Shown piece after piece: positions 1 through 9,696 of a DNA stretch of 64,000 bases. The notes beneath the pieces are model-generated. The model worked only from the letters and a program-made list of their open reading frames with translations, was not told where the DNA came from and did no database searches. The stretch covers positions 62,001 to 126,000 of the forward strand of contig NZ_SRZC01000008.1 of the NCBI RefSeq assembly GCF_004792655.1. The letters run 5' to 3'. Source of the DNA: Palleniella muris (lineage in GTDB: Bacteria > Bacteroidota > Bacteroidia > Bacteroidales > Bacteroidaceae). Positions within the stretch are counted from its first letter, which is position 1. Each line of letters starts with the position of its first letter. Position numbers and translations under genes: made by a program.

Positions 1-535
1 CTATCTCCAAAGCCGGGTTCAGTCGTGTCTTTATAATCTTTATTGTGTTCAGCAGTTTTGTAATACCCTCCAGCGCAAAGTATTCACACTGCACAGGAAT
101 GACGACTGAGTTGGCTGCCGTCAGACAGTTGACCGTGATAAGACCGAGCGATGGTGAACAGTCTATCAGGATATAGTCATATTCGTTTGCCACCGGTGCA
201 AGCATTGTCTTTATTATCATCTCACGCTTGTCAACGTTAAGCATCTCCACCTCTGCACCTACAAGATTGATATGGCTTGGCACAATATCCAGTCCCTCAA
301 TGTCTGTCGTGTATATCGCCTCGCGGATGTCCGCATGGTTGATTATGCACTCGTATATGGAGCATTCCACATCCTGGATGTCAACACCAAGACCACTGGA
401 CGCATTCGCCTGTGGGTCAGCATCAATGACAAGTACAGACTTCTCCAGTGTTGCCAATGAGGCAGCAAGGTTAATCGTAGTCGTAGTCTTACCCACACCA
501 CCTTTCTGATTAGCGATAGCTATTATCTTTGCCAT
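1..535 (-). CDS. parA: ParA/Soj-family chromosome-partitioning ATPase (3' end missing)
   Basis: The frame opens with [29 protein letters not shown] is the deviant Walker A motif of ParA/MinD ATPases. About 178 N-terminal residues are present and the rest lies beyond the left edge; ParA proteins are usually about 250-260 residues. A DADPQAN stretch and the later LIDCSPSLG motif agree with the family. ParA ATPases work with ParB and parS in origin segregation. The partner is not in view, so a chromosomal Soj role is inferred from the family. The gene is divergent from surE across a 230 bp gap. The start is the ATG directly before the AKII segment. Confidence 0.93.
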   Translation of the reverse strand, partial: MAKIIAIANQKGGVGKTTTTINLAASLATLEKSVLVIDADPQANASSGLGVDIQDVECSIYECIINHADIREAIYTTDIEGLDIVPSHINLVGAEVEMLNVDKREMIIKTMLAPVANEYDYILIDCSPSLGLITVNCLTAANSVVIPVQCEYFALEGITKLLNTIKIIKTRLNPALEI

Positions 536-593
536 AATATGAAATATTATCTTTTTTCATTGTCCCCGGCTCAAAGTGCCGGATATTTGGGTA

Positions 594-651
594 CAAAGTT
601 AATGATTTTATTTGAGAAATTAGCATATTAGCCCAAAAATTAGTAATTTTG
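594..651. promoter_or_regulatory. Divergent promoter region between parA and surE
   Basis: A TAACTTTG -7-like box faces parA (complement of 594-601) and a TAATTTTG box faces surE (644-651). Both match the Bacteroidota TANNTTTG motif, but neither has a TTTG box at the usual 19-21 bp distance, so both are weak assignments. Confidence 0.35.
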
Positions 652-765
652 CATGGTTATTTAAGTTACATTGATAGTTACAAGCACCATGCGACGCATG
701 CACCATTGCTTTGCTACACTTGCCGGACCGCATGGAAAATGCTTTTAAAAAGAAACGAAAAGATT

Positions 766-1545
766 ATGGAAAAACCACTTATTTTAATATCCAACGACGA
801 CGGATACCGTGCAAAAGGAATACGCGAACTCGCAAAAATAGCGATGCAGTTCGGAGAAGTTCTCGTCTGTGCCCCTGAGGGTGCACAGTCAGGAAAGTCA
901 AGGGCGTTCACAATGAACGACATCACTCTCCACAAAGCCAACAGCATTGAGGCTGGCTACCCTGAGGACGTTGATGTATGGTTCTGCACCGGCACGCCTG
1001 TGGACTGCGTGAAAATGGCGTACGGAACATTATGCAAACGCAAGCCGAAACTTATCCTCGGAGGCATAAACCATGGTGACAACGCATCTACAAACGCACA
1101 TTACAGCGGAACGATAGGCGTGGCTTTCGAAGGCTGCATGAAAGGGATTCCGTCCATAGCGTTTTCTCTCTGTGACTTCGAGCCTGACGCCAACTTCGAG
1201 CCAATGCGCCCTGTAGTGGAGAAAGTCATCAAGAAGGTGTTTGCCGAAGGTCTGCCACACTTCACCTGCCTGAATGTAAACGTGCCCAAGACTGCTTCAT
1301 ACGAAGAGCTGAAAGGCATCCGCGCATGCCGTATGGCTGACGGCTACTGGCGCAATGAGGTGTCTCCTCAGGACAGAACCGACAGGCAAGGGAACCAGAT
1401 GTACCTGCTTGAGGGATACTATAAGAGCAACGAGCCTGACGCAGAGGACACTGATGCGTGGGCAATACGCAACGGATATGCTGCCGTAACTCCTTGCACC
1501 ATAGATATTACGGATTACAGTCTTCTCAAATCACTTGAACTCTAA
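766..1545 (+). CDS. surE: 5'/3'-nucleotidase SurE
   Basis: A 259-residue SurE-family phosphatase that dephosphorylates nucleoside monophosphates with a divalent metal. The N-terminus carries the signature LILISNDDGY with the metal-binding Asp pair at residues 11-12. Further motifs are GGINHGDN and HYSGTIGVAFEG, typical of the SurE active site. The reading frame is open upstream to a TTG at 649, but the ATG at 766 places the NDDG motif at the usual distance from the N-terminus and gives the family length (E. coli SurE is 253 residues), so it was chosen. The protein is cytoplasmic with no signal peptide. lpxB follows after 21 bp and is probably co-transcribed. Confidence 0.95.
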   Translation: MEKPLILISNDDGYRAKGIRELAKIAMQFGEVLVCAPEGAQSGKSRAFTMNDITLHKANSIEAGYPEDVDVWFCTGTPVDCVKMAYGTLCKRKPKLILGGINHGDNASTNAHYSGTIGVAFEGCMKGIPSIAFSLCDFEPDANFEPMRPVVEKVIKKVFAEGLPHFTCLNVNVPKTASYEELKGIRACRMADGYWRNEVSPQDRTDRQGNQMYLLEGYYKSNEPDAEDTDAWAIRNGYAAVTPCTIDITDYSLLKSLEL

Positions 1546-1566
1546 CCAACAGAAAACCGGCAGAAA

Positions 1567-2691
1567 ATGAAATACTATCTTATCGTCGGAGAGGCTTCCG
1601 GTGACCTTCATGCAGCGCATCTAATGACAGCCTTGAAGCGTCATGACCCGGAAGCGGAATTCCGCTTCATAGGAGGAGACAACATGCGCACCACCGGCGG
1701 CACCATGCTGCGCCACTACAAGGAAATCGCATACATGGGATTCATACCGGTGCTTATGCACTTGCGCACGATTTTCAGCAGTATGGCACTGTGCAAAAAG
1801 GACATTCTTGCATGGCAGCCCGACGTTGTCATACCTGTTGACTATGCCGGATTCAACCTCAATATATGCAAATGGCTCAGGAAAATCAAGGCTGAGAAGA
1901 AACCGAAAGTGTTCTACTACATCGCCCCGAAGATATGGGCGTGGAAGGAATACCGCATAAAGAAGTTCAAGAGGGATGTCGACGAAATGTTCTGCATCCT
2001 GCCTTTTGAGGTGGATTTCTTCCAGGGAAAGCACAACTACCCTGTACATTATGTGGGTAATCCGACAGCCGACGAGGTAAGAAAGTTCAAGAGTAAATAC
2101 ACCGAGACAAAGGAGGAGTTCTGCAAAAAGCATCAACTTGTCCCGCAGAAACCTATCGTCGCATTGCTCCCCGGCAGCAGGAAACAGGAAATAAAAGACA
2201 ATCTCAGTACAATGCTCGAAGTCGCTGACATACTACCGGGCTGCCAATATGTTGTAGCCAAAGCCCCTTCTGTGGAAATCAACGACATAGATGTGCCCAT
2301 GGTGGATAATGCAACCTACGAACTGCTATCCCACTCTGACGCCGCATTGGTGACAAGCGGAACAGCAACATTGGAGACGGCTCTGTTCGATGTGCCGCAA
2401 GTGGTATGCTACAAGACTCCCGTTCCGAAAATAACACGATGGGCTTTCGACCATATCATACAATGCAAATTCATCTCGCTGGTGAATCTCATTGCCGACA
2501 AAGAGATTGTTCCGGAACTTTTTGCCGACAGATTTTCCGCCGAAAGCATCAGTTCCTGCCTAGTGGGCATTCTTCCCGGCGGAAAAAAGCGCAAGCAAAT
2601 GCTGGACGAATATAAAGATGTGCATGCACGACTCGGCAACGAGTCCGCACCGGAGAATGCGGCAAAGATAATGATGGCATTGCTGAAATAA
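1567..2691 (+). CDS. lpxB: Lipid-A-disaccharide synthase (GT19)
   Basis: A 374-residue family 19 glycosyltransferase that condenses UDP-2,3-diacylglucosamine with lipid X to form the lipid A disaccharide at the inner membrane. Visible features are the N-terminal GEASGDLHAAHL motif (residues 8-19), the YYIAPKIWAWKEYR segment that is highly typical of LpxB, LLPGSRKQEI near residue 200 and the C-terminal TSGTATLE donor-site motif. Length matches the family. It is convergent with thiD, with only 9 bp between the stop codons, so no room remains for a separate terminator. It shows that the organism makes lipid A. Confidence 0.96.
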   Translation: MKYYLIVGEASGDLHAAHLMTALKRHDPEAEFRFIGGDNMRTTGGTMLRHYKEIAYMGFIPVLMHLRTIFSSMALCKKDILAWQPDVVIPVDYAGFNLNICKWLRKIKAEKKPKVFYYIAPKIWAWKEYRIKKFKRDVDEMFCILPFEVDFFQGKHNYPVHYVGNPTADEVRKFKSKYTETKEEFCKKHQLVPQKPIVALLPGSRKQEIKDNLSTMLEVADILPGCQYVVAKAPSVEINDIDVPMVDNATYELLSHSDAALVTSGTATLETALFDVPQVVCYKTPVPKITRWAFDHIIQCKFISLVNLIADKEIVPELFADRFSAESISSCLVGILPGGKKRKQMLDEYKDVHARLGNESAPENAAKIMMALLK

Positions 2692-2700
2692 TTTTATTCA

Positions 2701-3471
2701 TCAAAACAGCCACAACGGGCCGTTTCCTTTGCCTATGCTGAGTAAGCGGCCTTGTTTTATACCCTTATCAATCAGCTCTTTTGCTCCGCAGGCAGCATCC
2801 TGCAGGTTCTTTCCTTCTGCCAGCAAAGCTGCCACAGCGCTTGACAATGTGCAACCTGTGCCATGAAGGTTTGTAGTGGCTATGCGTGGTGATATGTATT
2901 CACAAACGCTTCCGTCAACACAATACAAGTGGTCTGTCATCATCTCTCCCATGGCATGCCCTCCCTTTATCAGGAACGATGTCCCGTAACGCTCCACCAA
3001 CATACGTCCGACATTACCGGCATCCGCCATAGTAACACCCGCCAGTCGTTCTGATTCCGGAATATTTGGAGTGACAAGTGTACAAAGCGGAAACAACCCA
3101 CGCTTTATAGCATCTATACACTCATCGCTCATCAGCTGCGTGCCACTGGTGGAAAGCATCACCGGGTCACATACTATTGGTACACTAAGGTGGCTAAGGG
3201 TTTCAATAATGACATGTGCAGACTGCGCATCCGGTATCATCCCGATCTTCACAGCAGCCACTTCCACATCACTCAGCACAGAATCAAGCTGTGCCTGCAA
3301 CATATCTGCAGGTACAGTCATCACCCCCTGCACTCCCACTGTGTTCTGGGCTGTCAGTGCAGTGATAACCGTAACAGCATAATGCCCCAAAGACGTGACA
3401 GTCTTAAGGTCTTGCTGAATGCCGGCACCGGCACATGTGTCGCTGCCGGCTATGGTAAGTACAGTCTTCAT
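2701..3471 (-). CDS. thiD: Hydroxymethylpyrimidine (phosphate) kinase ThiD
   Basis: A 256-residue ribokinase-fold enzyme that phosphorylates HMP and HMP-P to HMP-PP, the pyrimidine donor for thiamin phosphate synthesis. The start MKTVLTIAGSDTCAGAGIQQ corresponds to the ThiD substrate-binding loop. The C-terminal half has LIKGGHAMG and the anion-hole motif LHGTGCTLSSAVAALLAEG. It is the last gene of the thi operon, 13 bp after the TenI-like gene. The family signature usually reads GSDPSGGAGIQADLK; here DTCAGAG replaces DPSGGAG, a mild variation. Confidence 0.95.
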   Translation of the reverse strand: MKTVLTIAGSDTCAGAGIQQDLKTVTSLGHYAVTVITALTAQNTVGVQGVMTVPADMLQAQLDSVLSDVEVAAVKIGMIPDAQSAHVIIETLSHLSVPIVCDPVMLSTSGTQLMSDECIDAIKRGLFPLCTLVTPNIPESERLAGVTMADAGNVGRMLVERYGTSFLIKGGHAMGEMMTDHLYCVDGSVCEYISPRIATTNLHGTGCTLSSAVAALLAEGKNLQDAACGAKELIDKGIKQGRLLSIGKGNGPLWLF

Positions 3472-3484
3472 AACTCATTAATTT

Positions 3485-4021
3485 TCACCTCCACGCATCG
3501 CCTAATATCATTGCACCTCCAAAACCAAGAGCCTTTAGTGCCGGCAAGGCAGCGAAAGTCACACCACCGAGTGCATACACTTTGCTGTCTATGATACCGT
3601 CGGCTACAGCACGACAAATATCGTCATGTGTAAAGGCTGAGCAATAACCTTGCTTTGAAATGGAATCGAATATTGGCGAAAGGGACAGATAATCGTGCTC
3701 ATCCTTATAACGCACAACCTCATCCAACGAATGACAACTACGGCTCACACTACCTTTCCACCCAACAGGCGGCTGCGGATTACGGCGGTTCAAGTGTACT
3801 CCGTAAAGCAAATAACGCTGAGCAAGAGTGAAATGGTCATGCACCACCAATCTGTTACGCCATTCCGCAGGCACACTGCGCACCAACCGCTCCAACTCAT
3901 CATATTCTGCCCCGGGCTTGCGGATATGCACCAAGGTGACACCATTGCGCAAAAACATTACTATCCGCTCGGCTTCCGCATCAATGAATGTCGGCATTGT
4001 TATCACTATTGTCGTGAACAT
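3485..4021 (-). CDS. TenI-like / degenerate ThiE-family protein
   Basis: A 178-residue TIM-barrel protein related to thiamin phosphate synthase and TenI (thiazole tautomerase). The IRKPG segment, VVHDHFTLA, YGVHLNRRNP, YLSLSPIFDSISKQGY and YALGGVT align with ThiE/TenI landmarks. The ThiE catalytic NDR is replaced by HDH, and GADGVHLG is shortened to YGVHLN. The protein is also shorter than the true ThiE encoded elsewhere in the same operon. It therefore more likely acts as TenI (aromatising the thiazole tautomer made by ThiG) or in an accessory role; this is inference. It lies between thiH (6 bp gap) and thiD (13 bp gap). Confidence 0.8.
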   Translation of the reverse strand: MFTTIVITMPTFIDAEAERIVMFLRNGVTLVHIRKPGAEYDELERLVRSVPAEWRNRLVVHDHFTLAQRYLLYGVHLNRRNPQPPVGWKGSVSRSCHSLDEVVRYKDEHDYLSLSPIFDSISKQGYCSAFTHDDICRAVADGIIDSKVYALGGVTFAALPALKALGFGGAMILGDAWR

Positions 4022-4027
4022 CGATAG

Positions 4028-5158
4028 TTATTGCTTTACAAACAAATCAAAAGAAGCGTCCCAATCCTTCCACACAGGCTCACGCCCCAACTGCTTCAAG
4101 CGCAGGTTTATCTCTTTGGCTGTGCGGTTGTCAGAGACAGTGAACTGCTCAAGTGCCTGCGGATAGGTATAGTATCCGCCGGGATTAACCTTTGACTCCG
4201 CTGACATTGTCGTTACTCCAAGTGTGCACATATTGTCACGAATGAACTGAGGCTCGCGTGTGGAATATGATATGTCCACATCATGGTCAAATATGCGCAT
4301 GGCAAACGTAACCTGCGCCAACTCCCTGTCAGTCACGAAGCAGTTAGGACGGAAGCCTTCATTCTGTGCAGGACGCATACGCGGGAAATTCACAGAGTAC
4401 TTTGTCCTCCAATAATGCTTCTGCAGATAACGCAGGTGATAAGCCATCATTACCACATCCGTGCGCCACTCCTTCTCCAGACCTAACAATGCTCCCATGC
4501 CTATGGAATGTACTCCTGCCTGTCCCATACGGTCAAAGCCGTTGACACGCCACTCAAAGTCAGACTTCATTCCTGCCGGATGATACAGTTTATAGTTCTC
4601 CCTATGGTATGTCTCCTGAAAACATATCACGCCATTAAGACCATGTTTGGTCAGCTTGCGATAATCCTCCACGCCCAACGGCATCACCTCAATCTTTATG
4701 TTAGCGAAATACTTCTTTGCCAAATCAATAGCCTTCGCCAAGTACGGCACTCCGGCTTTCGCCGGATTCTCACCTGTCACAAGCAGGATATTCTCAAATG
4801 GCGCAAGTTTCTTTATCGCCTTATACTCATTCTCAATTTGCTCCGGTGTCAGTATGGTGCGCGCCATGGGATTGGAACGGTGAAAACCGCAATAGACGCA
4901 GGAGTTGGAACAGGAGTTTGTGATATACAGCGGTATGAACATCGACATGGTCTTGCCGAAACGCTCCTCCGTGTATTTGCGCGACAGCCGCGCCATCTGC
5001 TCCAGATACGGCTCCGCTGCCGGAGATACAAGAGCCATGAAGTCATTAACATCGCAATGCTCCTTTGCCAAAGCGCGCCTGACATCAATGTCGGTCATCC
5101 GGGATATGCGCTCTGTTGTGTCATCCCAACTTATCTTTAGTAATTCTTCTGAAAACAT
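4028..5158 (-). CDS. thiH: 2-iminoacetate synthase ThiH (radical SAM)
   Basis: A 376-residue radical SAM enzyme that cleaves tyrosine to dehydroglycine and p-cresol, supplying the glycine-derived imine for the thiazole ring. The cluster-binding CX3CX2C motif is visible as CSNSCVYC, followed by GFHRSNPMART. The later segments LLVTGENPAKAG, EVMPLGVEDYRKL and FPRMRPAQNE are typical of ThiH. Length equals the E. coli enzyme (377). Oxygen-sensitive ThiH, rather than the ThiO oxidase, fits an anaerobic lifestyle. It is followed closely by the TenI-like gene and preceded by thiF after 45 bp. Confidence 0.96.
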   Translation of the reverse strand: MFSEELLKISWDDTTERISRMTDIDVRRALAKEHCDVNDFMALVSPAAEPYLEQMARLSRKYTEERFGKTMSMFIPLYITNSCSNSCVYCGFHRSNPMARTILTPEQIENEYKAIKKLAPFENILLVTGENPAKAGVPYLAKAIDLAKKYFANIKIEVMPLGVEDYRKLTKHGLNGVICFQETYHRENYKLYHPAGMKSDFEWRVNGFDRMGQAGVHSIGMGALLGLEKEWRTDVVMMAYHLRYLQKHYWRTKYSVNFPRMRPAQNEGFRPNCFVTDRELAQVTFAMRIFDHDVDISYSTREPQFIRDNMCTLGVTTMSAESKVNPGGYYTYPQALEQFTVSDNRTAKEINLRLKQLGREPVWKDWDASFDLFVKQ

Positions 5159-5203
5159 ATTTTTCTTTATTATTCAAACATTAAATCGATAACATTTTGG
5201 TTG

Positions 5204-5899
5204 TCAAATATTTACCACAAAGCTCCACATCGTTCGCAGGTCTATGCTCCACAAGCGGTCTATGAGCGGCTCGCCATAACTGCATATCAGTTGCACAACC
5301 TGCGCAGCCTGCACACTTCCCACCACCGCCGGCGTAACGCCCACTATCTCTTTTCCAGAGTGCGGCATTGCCTGTATAGCACCCTCATCAGGGTACAAGG
5401 TGCGGTATGTGGCATGTCCCTTGCACAACACACTGACCTGACCTTCAAAAGCACAGACTGCCCCATAAACCATTGGCTTACATTGTGCATGGCACGTGTC
5501 ACTGATAACATAACGTACAGCGAAATTATCCGTACAATCAACAACAATATCATAACAGCCTATCAGCCGTGCCGCATTGCACGATGTGAGCCTTTCGTTG
5601 TATGCATTGACAATGATACCACTGTTTAATGCCGACAAGCGTTCCTTGGCACATAGTGCCTTCGCACGCCCAACCATGCCTTCATCATACAACACCTGCC
5701 GCTGCAGATTGCTCACACTCACCACGTCATCATCAACAATGCCTATCGTGCCAACTCCTGCACCGGCAAGATATGCGGCAACCGGTGAGCCCAAGCCACC
5801 GGCGCCAACAATCATGACACGTGCCTCTGCCAAACGGCGTTGCCCTTCAATACCTATCTCAGGCAGTATGAGCTGCCTTGCATACCTTGATTCCATCAA
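5204..5899 (-). CDS. thiF: ThiF/MoeB/HesA-family ThiS adenylyltransferase
   Basis: A 231-residue E1-like enzyme expected to adenylate the C-terminal Gly-Gly of ThiS before sulfur transfer. The nucleotide-binding GAGGLGSPVAAYLAGAGVG, the IVDDDVVSVSNLQRQVLY segment and VDCTDNFAVRY are classic. Oddity: the usual first zinc CxxC (as in YRCLYP) reads ATYRTLYPDEG, and the second C-terminal CxxC is absent, so the structural zinc site seen in E. coli ThiF and MoeB appears to be lost. The gene sits 1 bp after thiC. MoeB is an alternative name, but the operon context favours ThiF. Confidence 0.9.
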   Translation of the reverse strand: MMESRYARQLILPEIGIEGQRRLAEARVMIVGAGGLGSPVAAYLAGAGVGTIGIVDDDVVSVSNLQRQVLYDEGMVGRAKALCAKERLSALNSGIIVNAYNERLTSCNAARLIGCYDIVVDCTDNFAVRYVISDTCHAQCKPMVYGAVCAFEGQVSVLCKGHATYRTLYPDEGAIQAMPHSGKEIVGVTPAVVGSVQAAQVVQLICSYGEPLIDRLWSIDLRTMWSFVVNI

Positions 5900-5900
5900 T

Positions 5901-7616
<1,716 letters not shown>

Positions 7617-8387
7617 TTAGTCAAGAAACGCTGTCAGCGGCGAACTTGCCTCTGCCGAGTTGCTGACGGCTCCCAGTCCGGCTTCGTATGCGCGGCGACC
7701 GGCAACCACTGCCTCCTTGAACGCCACAGCCATCTGCACAGGGTCACCTGCCACAGCAATGGCAGTGTTCACCAGACAGCAGTCCGCGCCCATCTCCATA
7801 GCCTCGGCAGCATGGCTTGGCGCACCGATACCGGCATCGACAACCACCGGCACAGTTGCCTGCTCGATGATAATCTGTAGGAAATCCTTCATGCGCAGTC
7901 CTTTGTTGGTGCCTATAGGCGCAGCCAACGGCATGACCGTTGCCGCACCGGCCTCCTCCAGATGCTTGCACAATGTAGGGTCTGCCTGGCAATAAGGCAA
8001 CACGACAAACCCCAGTTTCACCAACTGCTCCGTAGCTTTCAGTGTCTCCACAGAGTCCGGCAACAGATAACGCGGGTCAGGGTGTATCTCCAGTTTCAGC
8101 CAGTTGGTGCCGAAAGTCTCACGCGCCATTTGCGCCGCAAAGACTGCCTCTTCTGCATTGCGTACTCCGGAGGTGTTAGGCAGCAGCTGTATGTTTCTGT
8201 TCTGCGTGATGTGGGTCAGTAGGTCGTCATGGCTGTCCTCCAGTTCCACACGCTTCATGGCTACCGTAACCATTTCTGTCTCACTTACCTTGATAGCCTC
8301 AGCCATCAAGCTGTTGTTGTTGAACTTTCCTGTCCCAAGGAAAAGGCGGGAATCAAACTCTCTTCCCGCAATGACTAATTTGCCCAT
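7617..8387 (-). CDS. thiG: Thiazole synthase ThiG
   Basis: A 256-residue TIM-barrel enzyme that forms thiazole phosphate from deoxyxylulose 5-phosphate, ThiS thiocarboxylate and dehydroglycine. Landmarks are [12 protein letters not shown] at the start, [12 protein letters not shown], the Schiff-base lysine region [37 protein letters not shown] and [11 protein letters not shown]. Length matches the family. It lies between thiE (41 bp upstream) and thiC (6 bp downstream). It is expected to form a complex with ThiH and ThiS. Confidence 0.97.
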   Translation of the reverse strand: MGKLVIAGREFDSRLFLGTGKFNNNSLMAEAIKVSETEMVTVAMKRVELEDSHDDLLTHITQNRNIQLLPNTSGVRNAEEAVFAAQMARETFGTNWLKLEIHPDPRYLLPDSVETLKATEQLVKLGFVVLPYCQADPTLCKHLEEAGAATVMPLAAPIGTNKGLRMKDFLQIIIEQATVPVVVDAGIGAPSHAAEAMEMGADCCLVNTAIAVAGDPVQMAVAFKEAVVAGRRAYEAGLGAVSNSAEASSPLTAFLD

Positions 8388-8428
8388 TATTGTATATGTC
8401 TATATATGAAAAAAATTACAAGCAACCA

Positions 8429-9043
8429 TTAACTTGTCAGTTCTACAAGCCTCCTCATCTCCGCCACAGGGTCATTGGCACGCAACACCGTGCCACTCAG
8501 TGCCACACCGCTGACACCTGTCTGCATGATGTCCGGTATGTCCTCTGCCGTTATGCCGCCTATCGCCACAACCGGCAGCTTTATGCCATCGGCAGCCATG
8601 ACCTGCATTATGCCCCGGTAGCCGTCAAGCCCCAAAACAGGCGCAAGCCCTTTCTTTGTGGTAGTAAAGCGGAAAGGACCGCAGCCAATATAGTCAGCGC
8701 CGGCAGCATGATGTTGCCGAACATCGGCAATGGTATTGGCTGTGCCACCTATAATAAAACCGTCGCCCAACAGATGCCTTGCTTTCGCTATCGGCATATC
8801 TTTCAACCCAAGGTGCACACCGTCAGCGCGCAACTCCTTTACCAGCTCCACACGGTCATCGATGATAAACGTAGCTCCTGCCTCACGGCACATACGTTGC
8901 GCAGCTATTGCAACAGGGCGCAGTTCATCATCACCAGCCCCTTTCATGCGCAACTGCACCCACCGGCATCCTCCCTCAAGAGCCATGCGTATGGAGTCAA
9001 GATAAGAGTATTCCTCTGTATAATGCGAAATAAACTGTAACAT
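8429..9043 (-). CDS. thiE: Thiamin phosphate synthase ThiE
   Basis: A 204-residue TIM-barrel enzyme that joins HMP-PP and thiazole phosphate to thiamin phosphate. The canonical motifs are present: VQLRMKGA, FIIDDRVELVKELRADGVHLG, IGGTANTIADV, GADYIGCGPFRFTTTKKG and VVAIGGIT. The ATG at 9043 was chosen because it is preceded by a GGAGAG stretch. A GTG in the same frame at 9067 would overlap the end of thiS by 11 bp and is less likely. This copy keeps the phosphate-binding and catalytic residues that the downstream TenI-like paralogue lacks. Confidence 0.94.
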   Translation of the reverse strand: MLQFISHYTEEYSYLDSIRMALEGGCRWVQLRMKGAGDDELRPVAIAAQRMCREAGATFIIDDRVELVKELRADGVHLGLKDMPIAKARHLLGDGFIIGGTANTIADVRQHHAAGADYIGCGPFRFTTTKKGLAPVLGLDGYRGIMQVMAADGIKLPVVAIGGITAEDIPDIMQTGVSGVALSGTVLRANDPVAEMRRLVELTS

Positions 9044-9056
9044 AGTCTTTCTCTCC

Positions 9057-9254
9057 TTATCCTCCACAAACGGCTTTAATGATTATAACGCTGTCTCCAT
9101 CCCTCAGGCTTGTCGCAGCCCAGGCATCACGCTGCACCATCTGTCCACCCAATGCCATTGCCACGCCACGTTCCGGCAGTCCAAGTTCCTTTGCCAGTTC
9201 TCGCAGGTCAGACGCAAAAGTCTCAGTAGTCTTGTTGTTGATTTTGATATTCAT
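9057..9254 (-). CDS. thiS: Sulfur carrier protein ThiS
   Basis: A 65-residue ubiquitin-fold protein ending in Gly-Gly, which ThiF adenylates and which is converted to a thiocarboxylate that donates sulfur to the thiazole ring. The sequence runs MNIKINNKTTETF...LPERGVAMALGG and closes with IKAVCGG, matching ThiS in length and termini. It is the first gene of the thi operon. Its ATG and the AGGA just upstream lie in one arm of a 9 bp inverted repeat, so its translation may be gated by RNA structure downstream of the TPP riboswitch. Confidence 0.95.
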   Translation of the reverse strand: MNIKINNKTTETFASDLRELAKELGLPERGVAMALGGQMVQRDAWAATSLRDGDSVIIIKAVCGG

Positions 9255-9290
9255 AATCCTTTTGTTTTTATCGTCCCGGAGAGGATTATG
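9252..9290 (-). promoter_or_regulatory. Hairpin enclosing the thiS start codon
   Basis: In the thi leader, CATAATCCT (complement of 9282-9290) and AGGATTATG (complement of 9252-9260) form a perfect 9 bp stem around a 21-base loop. The second arm contains the thiS ATG and a purine-rich AGGA. Occlusion of initiation is an inference. Confidence 0.55.
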
Positions 9291-9301
9291 CCATACAACG
9301 C

Positions 9302-9342
9302 AAACCCGGACAACGGCTGAAAATATGCCGTCACCCGGGTTT
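9302..9342 (-). promoter_or_regulatory. Long hairpin between TPP aptamer and thiS
   Basis: AAACCCGG pairs with CCGGGTTT, and the stem continues through GTGACGGC / GCCGTTGT, giving about 16 bp with three G-U pairs and a 9-base loop. No T-run follows on the transcribed side, so it is not a textbook intrinsic terminator. It sits where a riboswitch expression platform is expected. Confidence 0.6.
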
Positions 9343-9374
9343 ACTCATATATAAAATGATACGATGATATCATT

Positions 9375-9478
9375 CTCATTTCCTACGGCAGCATTATCTG
9401 CATCAGGTCAATGGGTATAATCTCAGCCTCAGCCCCTGCCTTTATACTTAAAGGTATCGGAACAAAAGCACCCCGAGT
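9375..9478 (-). promoter_or_regulatory. TPP riboswitch (THI element) of the thi operon
   Basis: On the minus strand the leader reads CTCGGGGTGC, then GGCTGAGATTATACCC, then GACCTGATGCAGATAATGC, then CCGTAGGAAATGAG. These are the conserved THI-box segments: the GGGGTGC opening, the CTGAGA / ACCC pair, the ACCTGAT...GATAATGC core, and the GTAGGAA closing strand, which pairs back with the start (CTCGGGG...ATGAG). It lies between a good promoter (9495-9526) and thiS. Binding of thiamin pyrophosphate should lower expression of the whole eight-gene operon; the mechanism is inferred. Confidence 0.93.
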
Positions 9479-9494
9479 CTTTGTTATTCGCCTG

Positions 9495-9526
9495 CAAAGA
9501 TACTGTTTTTCCTGCAAACAACCAAA
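9495..9526 (-). promoter_or_regulatory. Promoter of the thi operon
   Basis: TTTG (complement of 9523-9526), 20 bp, then TATCTTTG (complement of 9495-9502): a full match to the Bacteroidota TTTG/TANNTTTG promoter. It lies about 17 bp before the riboswitch begins, so transcription should start close to the aptamer's first base. Confidence 0.8.
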
Positions 9527-9581
9527 TATTTTATATGGAAAATTATTTCCACATAAAATATTGCCATACAAATGGCGAAGC

Positions 9582-9665
9582 AAAAGGTAACACTTGACCA
9601 CGTGAAAGGTAACACTTGACACAGTAAAAGGTAACACTTTGCGACACAAAGTGTTACCTTTCATA
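9582..9665. repeat. 22-bp-period intergenic repeat array, site 1
   Basis: Three direct units (cores GGTAAC at 9586, 9608 and 9630) and one inverted unit (GTTACC at 9653). Spacing is 22, 22 and then 23 bp at the inversion. The last two units form a perfect 14-15 bp hairpin around a short loop. The array lies between the 3' end of the M50-like protease gene and the thi promoter. On the minus strand the hairpin ends in TTTT, so it might terminate the protease transcript. It is not a recognised element. Confidence 0.85.
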
Positions 9666-9696
9666 ACACCACTGAGAATCAATAAGATACAAAATA

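Noticed and set aside
1621..2136. Open frame of 171 codons on the minus strand inside lpxB
   Set aside because: Antisense to conserved lpxB motifs, and no homology-like features are visible.
4508..5140. Open frame of 210 codons on the plus strand opposite thiH
   Set aside because: Antisense shadow of thiH; no signal peptide, domain or promoter support.
9302..9342. Intrinsic terminator of the TPP riboswitch
   Set aside because: No T-run follows the stem on the transcribed strand, so I annotate it only as a leader hairpin.
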